From positions 4,146,001 through 4,210,000 of the forward strand of contig JAQJVL010000001.1 of the NCBI GenBank assembly GCA_035578905.1: a DNA stretch of 64,000 bases, written 5' to 3'. Under the pieces are notes generated by a model that was given only the letters and a program-made list of their open reading frames with translations, did no database searches and was not told where the DNA came from. This DNA comes from Stictocephala bisonia (taxonomy: Eukaryota; Arthropoda; Insecta; Hemiptera; Membracidae). The translations under genes and the position numbers were made by a program. Positions 11,556 to 21,789 of this stretch are shown here, piece by piece (the first letter of the stretch is position 1; each line of letters opens with the position of its first letter).

Positions 11556-11630
11556 GCCACTGAGGCGTTCACTGCTGCCATAATAAACAGACCTCTGTTT
11601 GTTTTGTCACTGTGGATACAGAAATCCCAA
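11046..11630 (+). mobile_element. MITE family M, copy 2, split by a SINE insertion
   Basis: The left part 11046-11280 (GCACAGAGAAAAGG, CCAATAGTGCAGTG, TCCTGAAGGATA) and right part 11555-11630 (CACTGAGGCGTTCACTG, GACCTCTGTTTG, TCACTGTG) match the two ends of family M. The block between, 11285-11552, is a SINE with a poly-A tail. This is a nested insertion: MITE first, SINE later. The 80-codon minus frame at 11041-11283 is an artefact. Confidence 0.65.
11285..11552 (+). mobile_element. tRNA-derived SINE with long poly-A tail
   Basis: The head has an A-box-like GTCGAAGAGCGGTCCAAG and a B box (GGTTCAAATC) with tRNA spacing. About 150 bp of unrelated body follows, ending in a poly-A run of about 38 bases (11515-11552). 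The head resembles the one at 60565. It inserted into a family M MITE. The tail length and intactness suggest a fairly young copy. Confidence 0.72.
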
Positions 11631-12225
11631 AACTAAACAACTATTATCGTTAAATATAACTTATAAAATGTATGTGCCTTTAGTGAAACCGTGCCGTAAT
11701 TTTTCCGAAGATGATTCGATACACACGAAGTTAATTTTAATCCACACAATGTTATAAAACAAAAATATAAAAACCCAGATACACACATGGCAACTTTACG
11801 CAGACCTGGAACAAACAAACGAGTGTGGGACGAAAGAATACGAAGAAGAAACGAGTGTTTTAGAAAAGAATATTTCCTAAGCTAATATTTTAATTTTGGA
11901 AAAAGGTTAACTGCAAGTAAGTTAATTTGAGATAAGTTATGCTATTTTCCGTCAGATTAGGTTAGTTAGGTTAAGTAAATTAATATAAGTTGGCAAGTCG
12001 AGAGCGCATGATCCTGACAACTATCTTAAAGCTTACGTTACGTGTTTTTCATTGCCAGATCTCGTATTATAGAAATTTATATGAGTATGACACACTCACT
12101 TGTAAATGCCCGGTTTTCATTATTCGTTGTTAAGACGCTGTACGTAGAGATATGGGTGAAGATGAAGGGCTAATAAGTGTGAGAAGTGTAGATGAACGAG
12201 TGTAGTCATTGTTAATAATGAAGAA

Positions 12226-13093
12226 TTAAAGCCGCGTTTACACTATATAGCAAAACATGCTAGATAACAAATGTTATATAACAAATGCTATATGTAGCAA
12301 AATAACAAAAGAACAAATGTTTTATATAGCATGTTACGTGCAGCATTTCGAGCTAGATATAGCAATTTTGGCTATATGTAGAAGAGAAGAAATTTTATTT
12401 CTCGGCCGGAGTCGGTAAGATCAAAGGGAAAACAAGCTACATGTAGCATTGTCGTGCTCAACGTTCTTCTAACATTTGCTACATAGAGCATTATCTGTCA
12501 TCAGGTTAGTCAGGTGGTTTGTGCTTTGTGCATTCTAGGCCTATTGTTTTTTGTTTTAATCACTTAACATAGAAATGGATTATTGGTTTGATTAATAAAA
12601 TAAGTTACAAAATATTTAAACGTTATTTATGTGCTTTGTATTATAATTTCTACCCAATTTTACTTACTGTAATTGCATTCACAAGTCTTAAACTTTATTC
12701 AGATTGACTATTGTATTAGTTTGACTGTTTAAAATAAATTGCATTAAATTCGTGAATGTCATTTTTAGTTCACGTTTTCAGTTCAAGTCTAATAGTTGAT
12801 CACTCCCCCTATACCTTTGCCTAGCCACGAGAGACGAACGGGACCAAAACCACCGTTCCCTTCTATAAAAACTATAAAAATATATAATTACTGTAATAAC
12901 TGCCAATAGAGCTAACTTTCTGTCCAAGACATTTTCATTGACAACTGATAAGGGATATATGCTGCATGTAACATTTGCGACATATAGCAAAACACCGTTT
13001 TACATAAAACACCAAAAACTGAAACTTCTAGCATTTGCTACATTTAACAAATGTTATATAGCATGTTTTGCTATATAGTGTAAACGCGCTTAA
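12226..13093. mobile_element. PIF/Harbinger-type element, 868 bp, non-autonomous
   Basis: Terminal inverted repeats GCGTTTACACTATATAGC plus AAAACATGC, flanked by TTA/TTAA on both sides (12226-12229 and 13090-13093). Subterminal ATGCTAxxTAACAAATGTTATA motifs recur in both orientations. On the minus strand near 12810-12900 a short frame reads YRRERWFWSRSSLVARQRYRG, resembling the N-terminal R-R-FWV-P-R motif of Harbinger transposases. The rest of the transposase is missing. The TTA flanks fit the usual 3-bp TWA duplication of Harbinger; a TTAA duplication (piggyBac-like) is the alternative, but the protein trace favours Harbinger. Confidence 0.75.
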
Positions 13094-13545
13094 ATTTGAC
13101 TGTTCCTTTGACAGATAAATTCATTAATAGCCCAATATCCAGGGCAACCAAGAGACCTACAACTTTACGTGGAATCCGAACTTCTTAGTATTGGTATAAT
13201 ATTCTGCTAACTGACAACCCTGATACTCAGTTCTCTTCCCTACATCCGGACACTGGTTACCACCTAACACGGACACCCAGGACTTCTCTAGTAAGTGTCC
13301 AAGCTGAAAGCAACCACTGAGCGGACGCAATTTTTGCATTAAGAGAACCGTGCACAGAACCCATCGACTACAATCTCCACAACACTTTATTCCCAAGTAG
13401 CTGAGTTACAGCACTGCTCCACCAGTGCCAACGCATAAAGAACGTGTGTTGAAAGAGGTACCTCCTCCCTAGTACCCTACACAACCCTCTTTTTCATTTA
13501 GTCAGATTAAAAACTTTCATCAAGACCAACCTTCCCAACTAGAGC
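13094..13545. other. Moderately GC-rich, unresolved
   Basis: Contains a 79-codon minus frame (13157-13396) I do not recognise. Composition is more balanced than typical intron here. It could be a decayed element or part of the regulatory block that follows. Confidence 0.3.
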
Positions 13546-13549
13546 CCTG

Positions 13550-13745
13550 TGATGTAACTACAGGCCAATAGTGGAGGTGACAGTGGGGTGACTGACAGAC
13601 ACGATACTGGGCTTTGTAGATGGAACGATTAGGTGACGGGCATTTCCGGGATAAGAAGGCGGAAGTGGCGTGTCCATGGGCGCTTATCCACCGGCTGGAC
13701 GTCCGAGGGCGCGAGGTTCCATTCTAAAGTAGCTAGCTATCGGTT
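13550..13745. promoter_or_regulatory. GC-rich island 2, candidate enhancer with two TGACAG sites
   Basis: Non-repetitive, GC-rich block containing GGTGACAGTGG and GACTGACAGACAC, two TGACAG cores (Hth/Meis-type) about 15 bases apart, close to GTGATGTAAC and ACGATTAGG. Hth sites next to Hox/Exd sites are known in labial autoregulation in Drosophila; here no canonical TGATNNATNN is present. The regulatory role is inference. Confidence 0.38.
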
Positions 13746-13849
13746 CTTCTGAGGGTTCTACAATATGAATTAACAGGATTTACTATTAAAATATTAGGGA
13801 ATGTTCTAACCACTTGTTTGAGAACAAAACACGTGTCTTGTTTGAAAGT

Positions 13850-14290
13850 TATTTGTTGTCAATCGATTATTCATGATTGTTAAAAAATTATTTGAGATTT
13901 CCAATTCTTTAAGCATTTTAAGGATCAAACACAACATGTATACAGGTATAAAAACTCTTGTCGTCTTCAGATGTTACTTACTACCTTAGCCTACATTTAC
14001 AACTAGTTTTTGTACCCATAATAGTTAAGGAAACGTTTTAAAACTATATGCTTATAGATAGTGCTACTTGATTATAGTAGTTAACCGCAGTCTATAAGCA
14101 TGTGGGTTTTAAGGTATTCTCAATTTATTATGGGTTAAAAAAAACGAACTAGTAAATGTAGAGTTAGGTAGTAAGCAACACTTGAAGACGACGAGAGAAT
14201 TATTTATACCTGTCGAAACGTTGTGTTTGTTCCTTAAAACATTTGAAGTATTGAACATCTCTAATCATTTTCTAACAATCAACAAACGTA
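13850..14290. mobile_element. Inverted pair of Penelope-like terminal sequences
   Basis: 13850-14060 is an imperfect reverse complement of 14085-14290. Matched segments include TGAAGACGAC...TTTATACCTGT, GTTGTGTTTG...CCTTAAAA and TCTATAAGCAT. The TTGAAGACGACG...CGAAACGTTG layout is typical of sequence that follows the GIY-YIG domain in Penelope-like elements, which are known to carry terminal repeats in inverted orientation. No coding region remains between the arms. The 91-codon frame beginning at 14182 overlaps the arm. Confidence 0.6.
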
Positions 14291-14538
14291 CCATACAAAA
14301 TCGACAATGGTTTTCTTTTGGCATTACTTTTGTTGTGGATCTATTTTATCCTCTCTTCAAAATCTTTTATGCTTTGTCATATTTTTGCTATGCGTCAAAA
14401 TTCAACCGATTAAGGAATGTTATGTCGAATATCTTCCACCCTAATAAATCATACTGATTGTCTTGTACAATCTGAAAAATATGTTGGTTTTCAGGCACCA
14501 ATAACAATGCTTGCTTACTTTAAATATCTTACATCACC

Positions 14539-14766
14539 ATGAGTGGTATTGCTTTTATGTCACAATCTGAAAAATCTACTGCATGTTGGTTATTAAATCC
14601 TAGCAGCTTTGATACGTTCACATTTGGAAAATTTCATTTTACTTTTGAAACGCCAGCAGCAATGTTAACGTTACATACCAAGCATGTTCATGCAGATATT
14701 GGTTTCATTTCGCATCCTGAAGAATGTATGTTAGCTTGGAAAAAAATGCAGGAATGTTTTCGTTAA
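14539..14766 (+). other. Unrecognised 75-codon open frame
   Basis: An open frame starting MSGIAFMSQSEKS with a moderately complex composition (several His, Phe, Trp) that is less repeat-like than others in the window. It has no recognised domain, no visible promoter or splice context, and follows the Penelope-type inverted pair by 250 bases. It could be a transposon remnant or chance; listed so that it is not lost. Confidence 0.15.
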
Positions 14767-14769
14767 GTA

Positions 14770-15880
14770 TATTACAAGTTCATGCGTGTAATTAATTTCA
14801 CTTCATATTCTAACAATTCAATCTAAAGTAAATATTTTTGACTTCTAAAAATATTTAAAATAGTAAAACATCGTAAAAACAAATATTAAATTAGTGAAAT
14901 TATAAGATGGAAATGACCTTTCATCGTTGAAAGTTAAATAGTTCCAAAAAGCTAAACATCTGAAATGAAAAGCTACTTTCGAAAATTTCTAAAGGCTACT
15001 GCCCCTAGGCAAGTCTCTAGTTCACCAAGAATTAAATTCTGGTTTATATATTTAAAGTATTTAACATTTTTATTCATGAAGACCTAGGTATCTTGGTCCA
15101 GAAACTTTAACAGACTGTTTTATTGAATATACTCCAGGCTCACGACTCATATTAAATACCTAAAAAATTCGGAAATTGTTTGTTTACACTCAAAGACAGG
15201 AATATTTCAATTGCATACACTTCACACTTACAAATACACTAATAACCGTTGGCCCAAATATCCTGAAAAATAAGTTGATTTTCTAACGCTTCCATGGATG
15301 TCTTTGTTTTCTACTCTCTAATTTGTACGTAATATCGATTTTATTTCATGTTCCTAAAATTGTAAGTTAGTCCTGAAACGATTGCAGTAGTATATTATAG
15401 GCCCATTTCCCTCACAGAATATTTCACCAAGTATGTTTATCCATTCTCGTGTGTCCTTAAAAGCCAGCATTTAACAATATTAATCAACAAATTTTAAAAC
15501 CTAAAATTGTATAAACACCTTTTGTCGGTCTGGACCGTTTGAACTAAACTGATATTCCATGGTTTGCTGTAAATATATGATCAATATACTGACAGTATGT
15601 ATTTGATCTTAAACTTTAACAAAACTAGAAAGAACAATCAATTGAAAATGCAACCTTCAACGGAGTAGCCGGAAACTTAAGACGGATAAGAGAAAGTTGA
15701 ACAGATTCATTCATTAAGTGGACATCCGTCTTGGGGTGACCAAGGGACAATTGTGTAAACTTCACCTGTGGGGACAGTTCCACCCCAAGTCAAACTATGA
15801 TGGACAGGTCGTACCGTTGTATCCCGGCAATTGTACGTAGGGTAGATGGGTGGTGGTTTGGTACTCTATGGGCTCTCAGA
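14770..15880. other. No gene recognised
   Basis: AT-rich intron sequence. A slightly GC-richer piece near 15720-15800 precedes the foldback element. No RNA gene seen. Confidence 0.4.
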
Positions 15881-15884
15881 ATTA

Positions 15885-16245
15885 AGAATCTTTGCAGAGA
15901 TAGTCACAATTATGGATTTATATTCCTTAAGACCAATGTTAAATGCGGTACCAGCACTAAGACAACGATTTGCTGGAAAACTATAATTTTGTACACCATT
16001 TGAAAGAGCGTAAAAGTTCACTAGGATTCACATTTTAAATTGTGATTTTTAATTGTTATTCTTATAAAAACCATTAACTAATAAACTAAAACTCACTATT
16101 CCTTATTTAATCACAAATAAATATCTTTTTAAGTTGTAAAGTCGATTCACTAGTAATTTTTATGCTCTTTCAAACGGTGCAAAATTATAATTTTCTGACA
16201 AACCCTTAAGTCACAGTGCTGCTCCTCATTTAGAATTCCTCTTAA
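15885..16245. mobile_element. Foldback element family F, copy 1
   Basis: Symmetric layout. An inverted 42-mer-like unit (15893-15935) is followed by a spacer and an arm with CTATAATTTTGTACACC and TTTGAAAGAGCG (about 15974-16030). After a loop comes the complementary arm (TGCTCTTTCAAACGGTGC, to about 16197), a spacer ending CACAGTGCTGC, and then a forward 42-mer. Arms of about 55 bp pair with few mismatches. Related copies lie at 33000-33445 and about 59510-59640. There is no coding region. Confidence 0.75.
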
Positions 16246-16945
16246 GGGAATAAATCCAATATGGCGACTACTCATTCAGACTAATAAGGGAATAAATCCA
16301 ATATGGCGACTACTCATTCAGACTAATAAGGGAATACATCCAATATGGCGACTACCTCTGCTGACTCTTAGGGGAATAAATCCAATATGGTGACTACCTC
16401 TGCTGACTCTTAGGGGAATAAATCCAATATGGCGACTACCTCTGCTGACTCTTAGGGGAATAAATCCAATATGGTGACTACCTCTGCAGACTCTTAGGAG
16501 AATAAATCCAATATGGCGACTACCTCTGCTGACTCTTAGGGGAATAAATCCAATATGGCGACTACCTCTGCTGACTCTTAGGGGAATAAATCCAATATGG
16601 TGACTACCTCTGCTGACTCTTAGGGGAATAAATCCAATATGGTGACTACCTCTGCTGACTCTTAGGGGAATAAATCCAATATGGCGACTACCTCTGCTGA
16701 CAATCCAATATGGCGACTACCTCTGCTGACTCTTAGGGGAATAAATCCAATATGGTGACTACCTCTGCTGACTCTTAGGGGAATAAATCCAATATGGTGA
16801 CTACCTCTGCTGACTCTTAGGGGAATAAATCCAATATGGCGACTACCTCTGCTGACTCTTAGGGGAATAAATCCAATATGGTGACTACCTCTGCTGACTC
16901 TTAGGGGAATAAATCCAATATGGCGACTACCTCTGCAAACTGTTA
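16243..16945 (+). repeat. 42-bp tandem repeat, 17 units
   Basis: The unit is GGGGAATAAATCCAATATGG, then CGACTACCTCTGCTGACTCTTA. The first two to three units read ACTCATTCAGACTAATAAGG instead, and one unit near 16700 is shortened to about 30 bp. Ten units read ATGGCGAC and seven ATGGTGAC. The unit is the terminal module of the adjacent foldback element, present singly at 33000-33045 (inverted) and 33398-33440. Confidence 0.94.
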
Positions 16946-17343
16946 AGGACAGAAATATAAAATATACAGTCTAACGAATAGGATAGGCAAAAGGACTCCT
17001 AAAGGATTCTGTAAATGAAATGTAACATTATCTCACCAATAATCTTATCTTTTTTCCTACTTAACTACAAAACTATCCCTCCTTATCGTAATTGTACGTA
17101 CAACAATAAAGGAACGAAAGTGTATCACATTGCCTTCATAACTGTACTAAGAATTCATAGTTTCTTAATTAGCATGTTCGTATTCGTAGAAGTACAAATC
17201 AAATGATTGTAACACAGCACGAATGTAATGCAGTGAAAGTAATTCCTCTTTTAGGAAAAATACAACTTGACATGTTTCGAATTTAAATAAGAAAATTATT
17301 TAAAAAATCAACTTCTCTGTACAATAATAACCACGATTTTAAT
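16946..17343. other. No gene recognised
   Basis: AT-rich. A 63-codon frame at 17015-17206 has no recognisable feature. Confidence 0.4.
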
Positions 17344-17745
17344 TTAAAGGAGAAAGATATGAGTTTTGGACATTCTTTCAAGTACCAAGGCAATTGATTG
17401 AAGTATTTCGGAACGGACATACTGATAAGAAAATCTATATAATGACTTGTTTACTTTGGGCAATCTAAAAGTTCTACTATTGGTACTTCTAGTGCTATAA
17501 ACCAAATTATTAGTTCCTGTGTTTCCACTTCTTATATAAAAAAGCTTCAAAACCTTGTAAACAAATAAATGTTGTAATGGAAGTATTTTTAATTCAGTAT
17601 ATAAGGTAAAAGAACTCTCTCGTTTGTTTTTATGTAAAATTATTCTCAGGAAATGATTTTGAATTACTCTTAATTTCTGTATGTTATACTTGTAGGTTCC
17701 ACCCCAACAATGAATTGCATACTGTAATCTTGAAGATATTCATGC
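17344..17745 (-). mobile_element. Non-LTR retrotransposon fragment, RT C-terminal region
   Basis: The minus strand reads LQYAIHCWGGTYKYNIQKLR, VIQNHFLRIIL, LKILPLQHLFVYKVLKLFYI and RSGNTGTNN with little interruption. This is the characteristic tail of Jockey/CR1-like reverse transcriptases (YGI.CWG..., ILPL..L...KVL). It is truncated on both sides. The same region of a related element is at 43985-44625 (ILPLKYTFIFKVLKTFFIRSG). Confidence 0.85.
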
Positions 17746-18695
17746 ATCAGCGGGCTGAGGAAGGTAAACGTGGTTTACTGAAATCGGTCACCATAATGTT
17801 TGTACACCTTGTAAGAAATGTGTGTTAGGTGGCATTCACTTGTTTGAAAAAAATAATTTAAAACTGATCAGTGGATTAATTTATATTATGATTATATATT
17901 TCATACAGTATTTAGTGAGTTTAGCTGCTAAATTACCTATTAAACCACTCGATCCAGTTACATCTTGACAGTCGTTCCTTTCAGTTTGTAAAGGAATCAT
18001 TTTAATCTATTAGTATTAATTACATGCAATTTACCGTTTGGTGTGCAAACATTAGGGGCCTACTTAGGTGATTAAGGTGAGACGATAACGCTTGCTTTTT
18101 AATTAAATACTTATTTGTTTTTCTTAGTGTTTCTTTTATTCACCTCTCAAAATAAAAAATGTTCAGCAAAAATAGTATTGTTGTGAGGATTGCTCATCAG
18201 TCACCCAACTACATCTCTACTTTTTTACTTTGACCTAGATTTGTTATATTCCTCTATATATTTTAGATCTATAAATTTAAACCCCAACAAATATCTTATT
18301 TATTTAATGTAAAATGTATAAAAAATCTAATATTTGTTTTAGAATCAACACATGTTTGTTTAGTGTCTTGTTTTCTAAAAGTACCTATCTCGCATTGGTG
18401 TACGAAATATAATAGCAAACATCCATGTATGAATATTTCAGGTTTTATTTTGACGATTGCCTTTCCTCGATCCAGATAGTTTAAAGTAGGCTTGTTACTA
18501 GTCAATTTGAAATAAGCTCACTTTTTATTTATGAGGTCTTGTTGCATTGAAGCCAATTTTTCGCTCGGAAACGGAAAAACTTTCGATTGTTTAGCAATGA
18601 AATTGCTCATTAAATCAAATGATAAATCTTATACAATTTTAATGACACTTATAATATTAACATGGTTATTATGACTTCATTACTCTACTTCCAGT
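17746..18695. other. No gene recognised
   Basis: AT-rich, with an open frame at 18296-18505 (-) lacking features. The start (17750-17810, CTGAGGAAGGTAAACGTGG) resembles a block at 5578-5600 in inverted orientation and may be retroelement flank. Confidence 0.35.
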
Positions 18696-18699
18696 ATCG

Positions 18700-19225
18700 T
18701 CCATGAAGAGTGGGTGGGTGGGCAATCAAGTCTCTTCCATGAAGAGTGGGTGGGTGTTCATTCAAGCCTTTTCAATTCAGGGTGGGTGGGTGCATAATCA
18801 AACCTCTTTCATGGAGGGTGGGTTGGTGGGCAATCAAGATTTGTCAATGAATAGTGGGTGATTGTACAATCAAGCATTTTCCATTTAGGTTGGGTGGGTG
18901 GACAATCAAGCCTCTTTCATGAAGGGTGGGTGGGTGGGAAATCAAGCCTCGTCCATGAAGATTTAGTGGCTGTACAATCAAGTATTTTCCATTTAGGGTG
19001 GGTTGGTGGGCAATTAAGTCCCATCCATGGATGACAAATAGGTGGACAATCAAGTCTCGTCCATGAAGGGTGGGTGGTTGGGCAATCAAGTCCCATTCAT
19101 GAAGGGTATATGGGTGGGCAATCAAGTCCCATCCATGAAAGGTATATGGGTGGCCAGTCGTCTTTTCCGTAGGAGGCAATCAAGTCTCGCTCATGATGGG
19201 TTGGTGGATGTTTCATCAAGCATTT
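18700..19225 (+). repeat. 36-bp GGGTGGGTGGGCAATCAAG tandem repeat, about 14 units
   Basis: The consensus is GGGTGGGTGGGCAATCAAGT then CTCGTCCATGAAGA. Units differ considerably (TTCCATTTAGGG versus GTCCATGAAGGG subtypes, roughly alternating), so this is older than the 72-bp and 202-bp arrays. A 36-bp period leaves long open frames on the minus strand (18844-19179) that read as a 12-residue repeat, an artefact. Confidence 0.9.
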
Positions 19226-19444
19226 TCTATTGATTTTCTTATTTTTGAAAATTAACCATGACTGATAATGTTGACGTGATTACTGTTGTATGAATATTTT
19301 TAGGATACTAACATTTCATTGTTGAAATCATCTCAAGAATAATTAAATTTACTCACATCAAACTAGAACACTCAGGAAAATATCCCCTTTAGATACGTAA
19401 AAAACCCCTTGAATGACATTTAAAAAAACCGAAATGGTCAGGAA

Positions 19445-19745
19445 TAACAAATAGTGTTATGGTGTCGACTGCAGTGAGATATCTGGCCAGGGAGGCGAGC
19501 GGTGGCGCCAGAACGCCGGCCGGCGCCAGTGTACATCGACTTCTCATCTCACCAGCTGATTGCTTTATTGGAATCTCCTGTCGCCGTCATCCTTCCGTCA
19601 TCCGCGCCGTGGACCATCTGATAACCAATTTCTGCCCTAATGCGCGCAGTACTGCCGCTCCTGTCCTGGCACCTTGGCAGCATTTGTCATAAATAATGAG
19701 TGGAAATGGAGCTGGATATTCGTGCTTGGAGTGTGGGACGAAATG
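19445..19745. promoter_or_regulatory. GC-rich island 3, candidate enhancer
   Basis: CpG-rich, non-repetitive block in AT-rich surroundings (GGTGGCGCCAGAACGCCGGC). It contains CAGCTGATTGCTTTATTGG, ATCTGATAACCAATT and TCATAAATAATGAG, which resemble E-box, GATA-like and AbdB/caudal-like cores. The 78-codon plus frame at 19459-19692 spans it; codon structure does not suggest a domain. I treat it as a probable conserved non-coding element. Confidence 0.4.
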
Positions 19746-19799
19746 GTCGACTTTGGAGTGACAGTAGGAGCTATTTATTGTATTTTAATTTAACTCTCA

Positions 19800-19975
19800 A
19801 ACAAAATATTTTTTAATTTCACCCTCCAGTTCACATGGACCACAGACCTGTTATGTGAACTTAATGCAACGAGTGAAACACCGATAGTTAGCTAAGTTGG
19901 GGATCCGAACCTGGGACCGTGGATTCCGCAGTCACTGAACTGAACTTCCTTGAACACTGAACTGCCGCCCGGCAA
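19800..19975 (-). mobile_element. tRNA-derived SINE, minus orientation
   Basis: The reverse complement shows a tRNA-like head with B box GGTTCGGATCCCC and a body containing AAGTTCACATAACAGGTCTG and CCATGTGAACTGG. That body matches the SINE at 23555-23760 (AAGTTCACGCACAGGCCTG, CCCATGTGAACTGG). Diverged, so older. Confidence 0.6.
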
Positions 19976-20790
19976 AGATGTCATGGCTATACTATTATTC
20001 CCTTCATTCTCCTGACCTACTTGGCAGAATAGATTTTCGCTGCTCAAGATTGTCTAGAACACATCATCTGTTTGAGAGAAAATATGATCAAACACTGTAT
20101 TCTTATTACAGATCGGTACCACGTCTCCATCGACTGGGAAATAGCATACCCGATCATTTTGATTTATTAGCCATGTCTGAGGTTACTTTTAAAAAGGAAC
20201 TCTTCAAGTTATTTGGCTAGTGAACAGTATGTCTCATATATTAATTATACAAGGAATTATTTGTTCCATGTGTTAGTTATTAGAGTCATACAAAATTGTC
20301 TCTTTATTTATCTAGTATAGTAAAAACCCAATTTTCTTTTTAAATATTATTATAAATCAAATAATATAATAGCATTTTAATTGGTATTAGAAATAATTAA
20401 GCATCATATGTACGTTTTTTTATTGTATCTATTTATTTTCTGTGTCCTGTTCTGTTGTTTAATTGATTGTGTTTTAATAAGACTTTGTATTATTTATTTA
20501 TGAGGGAATCTGTGCAGAAGAGTGGATAGTAGCAGCTTACATATATTTCATAGTCTTCAAGCAAGTGTAGTCTGAGTGTTATAATTATCGATGTTGGCAG
20601 CATTTGTTGACTGTGTGTATTATAATCATATTTTTGTTTTATTTTGTCCTTTTCAAAAGTAGATATTTACTCTTGTAATAATATTATATTTCATATTTAA
20701 TTAAATGTTTGGAGTGTCAGCCATCTCAATTCAAACTGTATAACCTATGTAACATGATGGTAACCGTATGAAATAAATAAATAAATATTA
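19976..20790 (+). mobile_element. Non-LTR retrotransposon 3' end
   Basis: An 80-codon frame at 19978-20220 reads SPDLLGRIDFRCSRLSRTHH, YYRSVPRLHRLGN and SEVTFKKELFKLFG then stop. This is the usual C-terminal end of Jockey/CR1-type polymerases (P..RL.N..P...DL......FK..L). A 3'UTR of about 0.55 kb follows, ending in a TAAATAAATAAATA run (20774-20788). It starts immediately after the SINE at 19975. Heavily 5'-truncated. Confidence 0.72.
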
Positions 20791-20927
20791 GTGTGTGATT
20801 AGAAAATAGGCAACGTTGGAGATAAAGTAGACTATTTATAGTTCTGTTACGGTGCGAAAATGGTCCGAAATAAAATAAGGCGATTCCACTTCTGTCAACT
20901 AAGGCTCGTTTTATGTAGAGCATGTAT

Positions 20928-21400
20928 TGTGTCACGCGTTCCAGAACATGGATGTTGGCACGTCCGGATCGGTCACGCGTTTTCGCGGTGTTGGCTGTCG
21001 AGCGTTCCAGAACATGGATGTTGGCACGTACGGGTCGGTCACGCGTTTTCGCGGTGTTGGCTGTCGAGCGTTCCAGAACATGGATGTTGGCACGTCCGAA
21101 TCGGTCACGCGTTTTCGTGGTGTTGGCTGTCGAGCGTTCCAGAACATGGATGTTGGCACGTCCGGGTCGGTCACGCGTTTTCGCGGTGTTGGCTGTCGCG
21201 CGTTCCAGAACATGAATTTTGGCAAGTCCGGGTAGGACGCGTTTTCGCGGTCTTGGCTGTCGAGCGTCCCAGAACATGAATGTTGGCAAGTTCGGGTCGG
21301 ACGCGTTTTCGCGGTTTTGGCTGTCGAGCGTTCCAGAACATGGATGTTAGCACGTCCGGGTCCGTCACGCGTTTTCGCGGTATTAGCTGTCGCACGTTCG
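20928..21400 (+). repeat. 66-bp CpG-rich tandem repeat, about 7 copies
   Basis: The unit starts GAGCGTTCCAGAACATGGAT and includes GTCACGCGTTTTCGCGGT. Since 66 is a multiple of three and the unit lacks stops, several frames on both strands stay open (up to 187 codons); all are repeat artefacts. CpG content is striking relative to the intron and implies either recent origin or absence of germline methylation. ACGCGT (MluI-like) sites occur in each unit. Confidence 0.92.
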
Positions 21401-21732
21401 CTCGAGACGAGACGCAAGTATGACATTTTGGTAAATGTTTACTGCCGCGTTCCCAAACAGAATTGTTGGGAGGGGGGCTTATAGCCTACTGTTCTATTAT
21501 TTGTGTAGTTGTGCTCGTGTAGTGCTGATTGTTGGTTGACAACTTGAAAAATACGTCGAGATATACATATTATATAATTTAATGTGTGAGAAACCCTGTA
21601 AACGAAAGCACTGGCCAGTACATCCCATGTATTTCAGTAAAAGTTCAGAAAGGATTGTTTCATACAAGGTACGAAAGAACTGATGTAAAATTGTAGAAAT
21701 TAAGAAAATATTGCACCGCCACATCGGAGTTA

Positions 21733-21750
21733 CCCTAACCTAACCTAACC
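21733..21750 (-). repeat. Short TTAGG-type (GGTTA) tract
   Basis: CCCTAACCTAACCTAACC, three units of the insect-type telomeric motif in permuted form. Such short interstitial tracts are common in insect DNA and do not imply a telomere. The rest of 21401-21790 shows nothing else. Confidence 0.6.
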
Positions 21751-21789
21751 ACCCCTTGATTCCAAGAAAAGCAAAGCTTGCTACAGCTC

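Noticed and set aside
18844..19179. 111-codon frame with a 12-residue repeat
   Set aside because: Direct consequence of the 36-bp minisatellite.
20726..21426. Open frames of 97-187 codons on both strands over the 66-bp array
   Set aside because: All frames are open because the unit is 66 bp without stops; there is no coding asymmetry.
21733..21750. Telomere
   Set aside because: Only three TTAGG-type units; ordinary interstitial motif.
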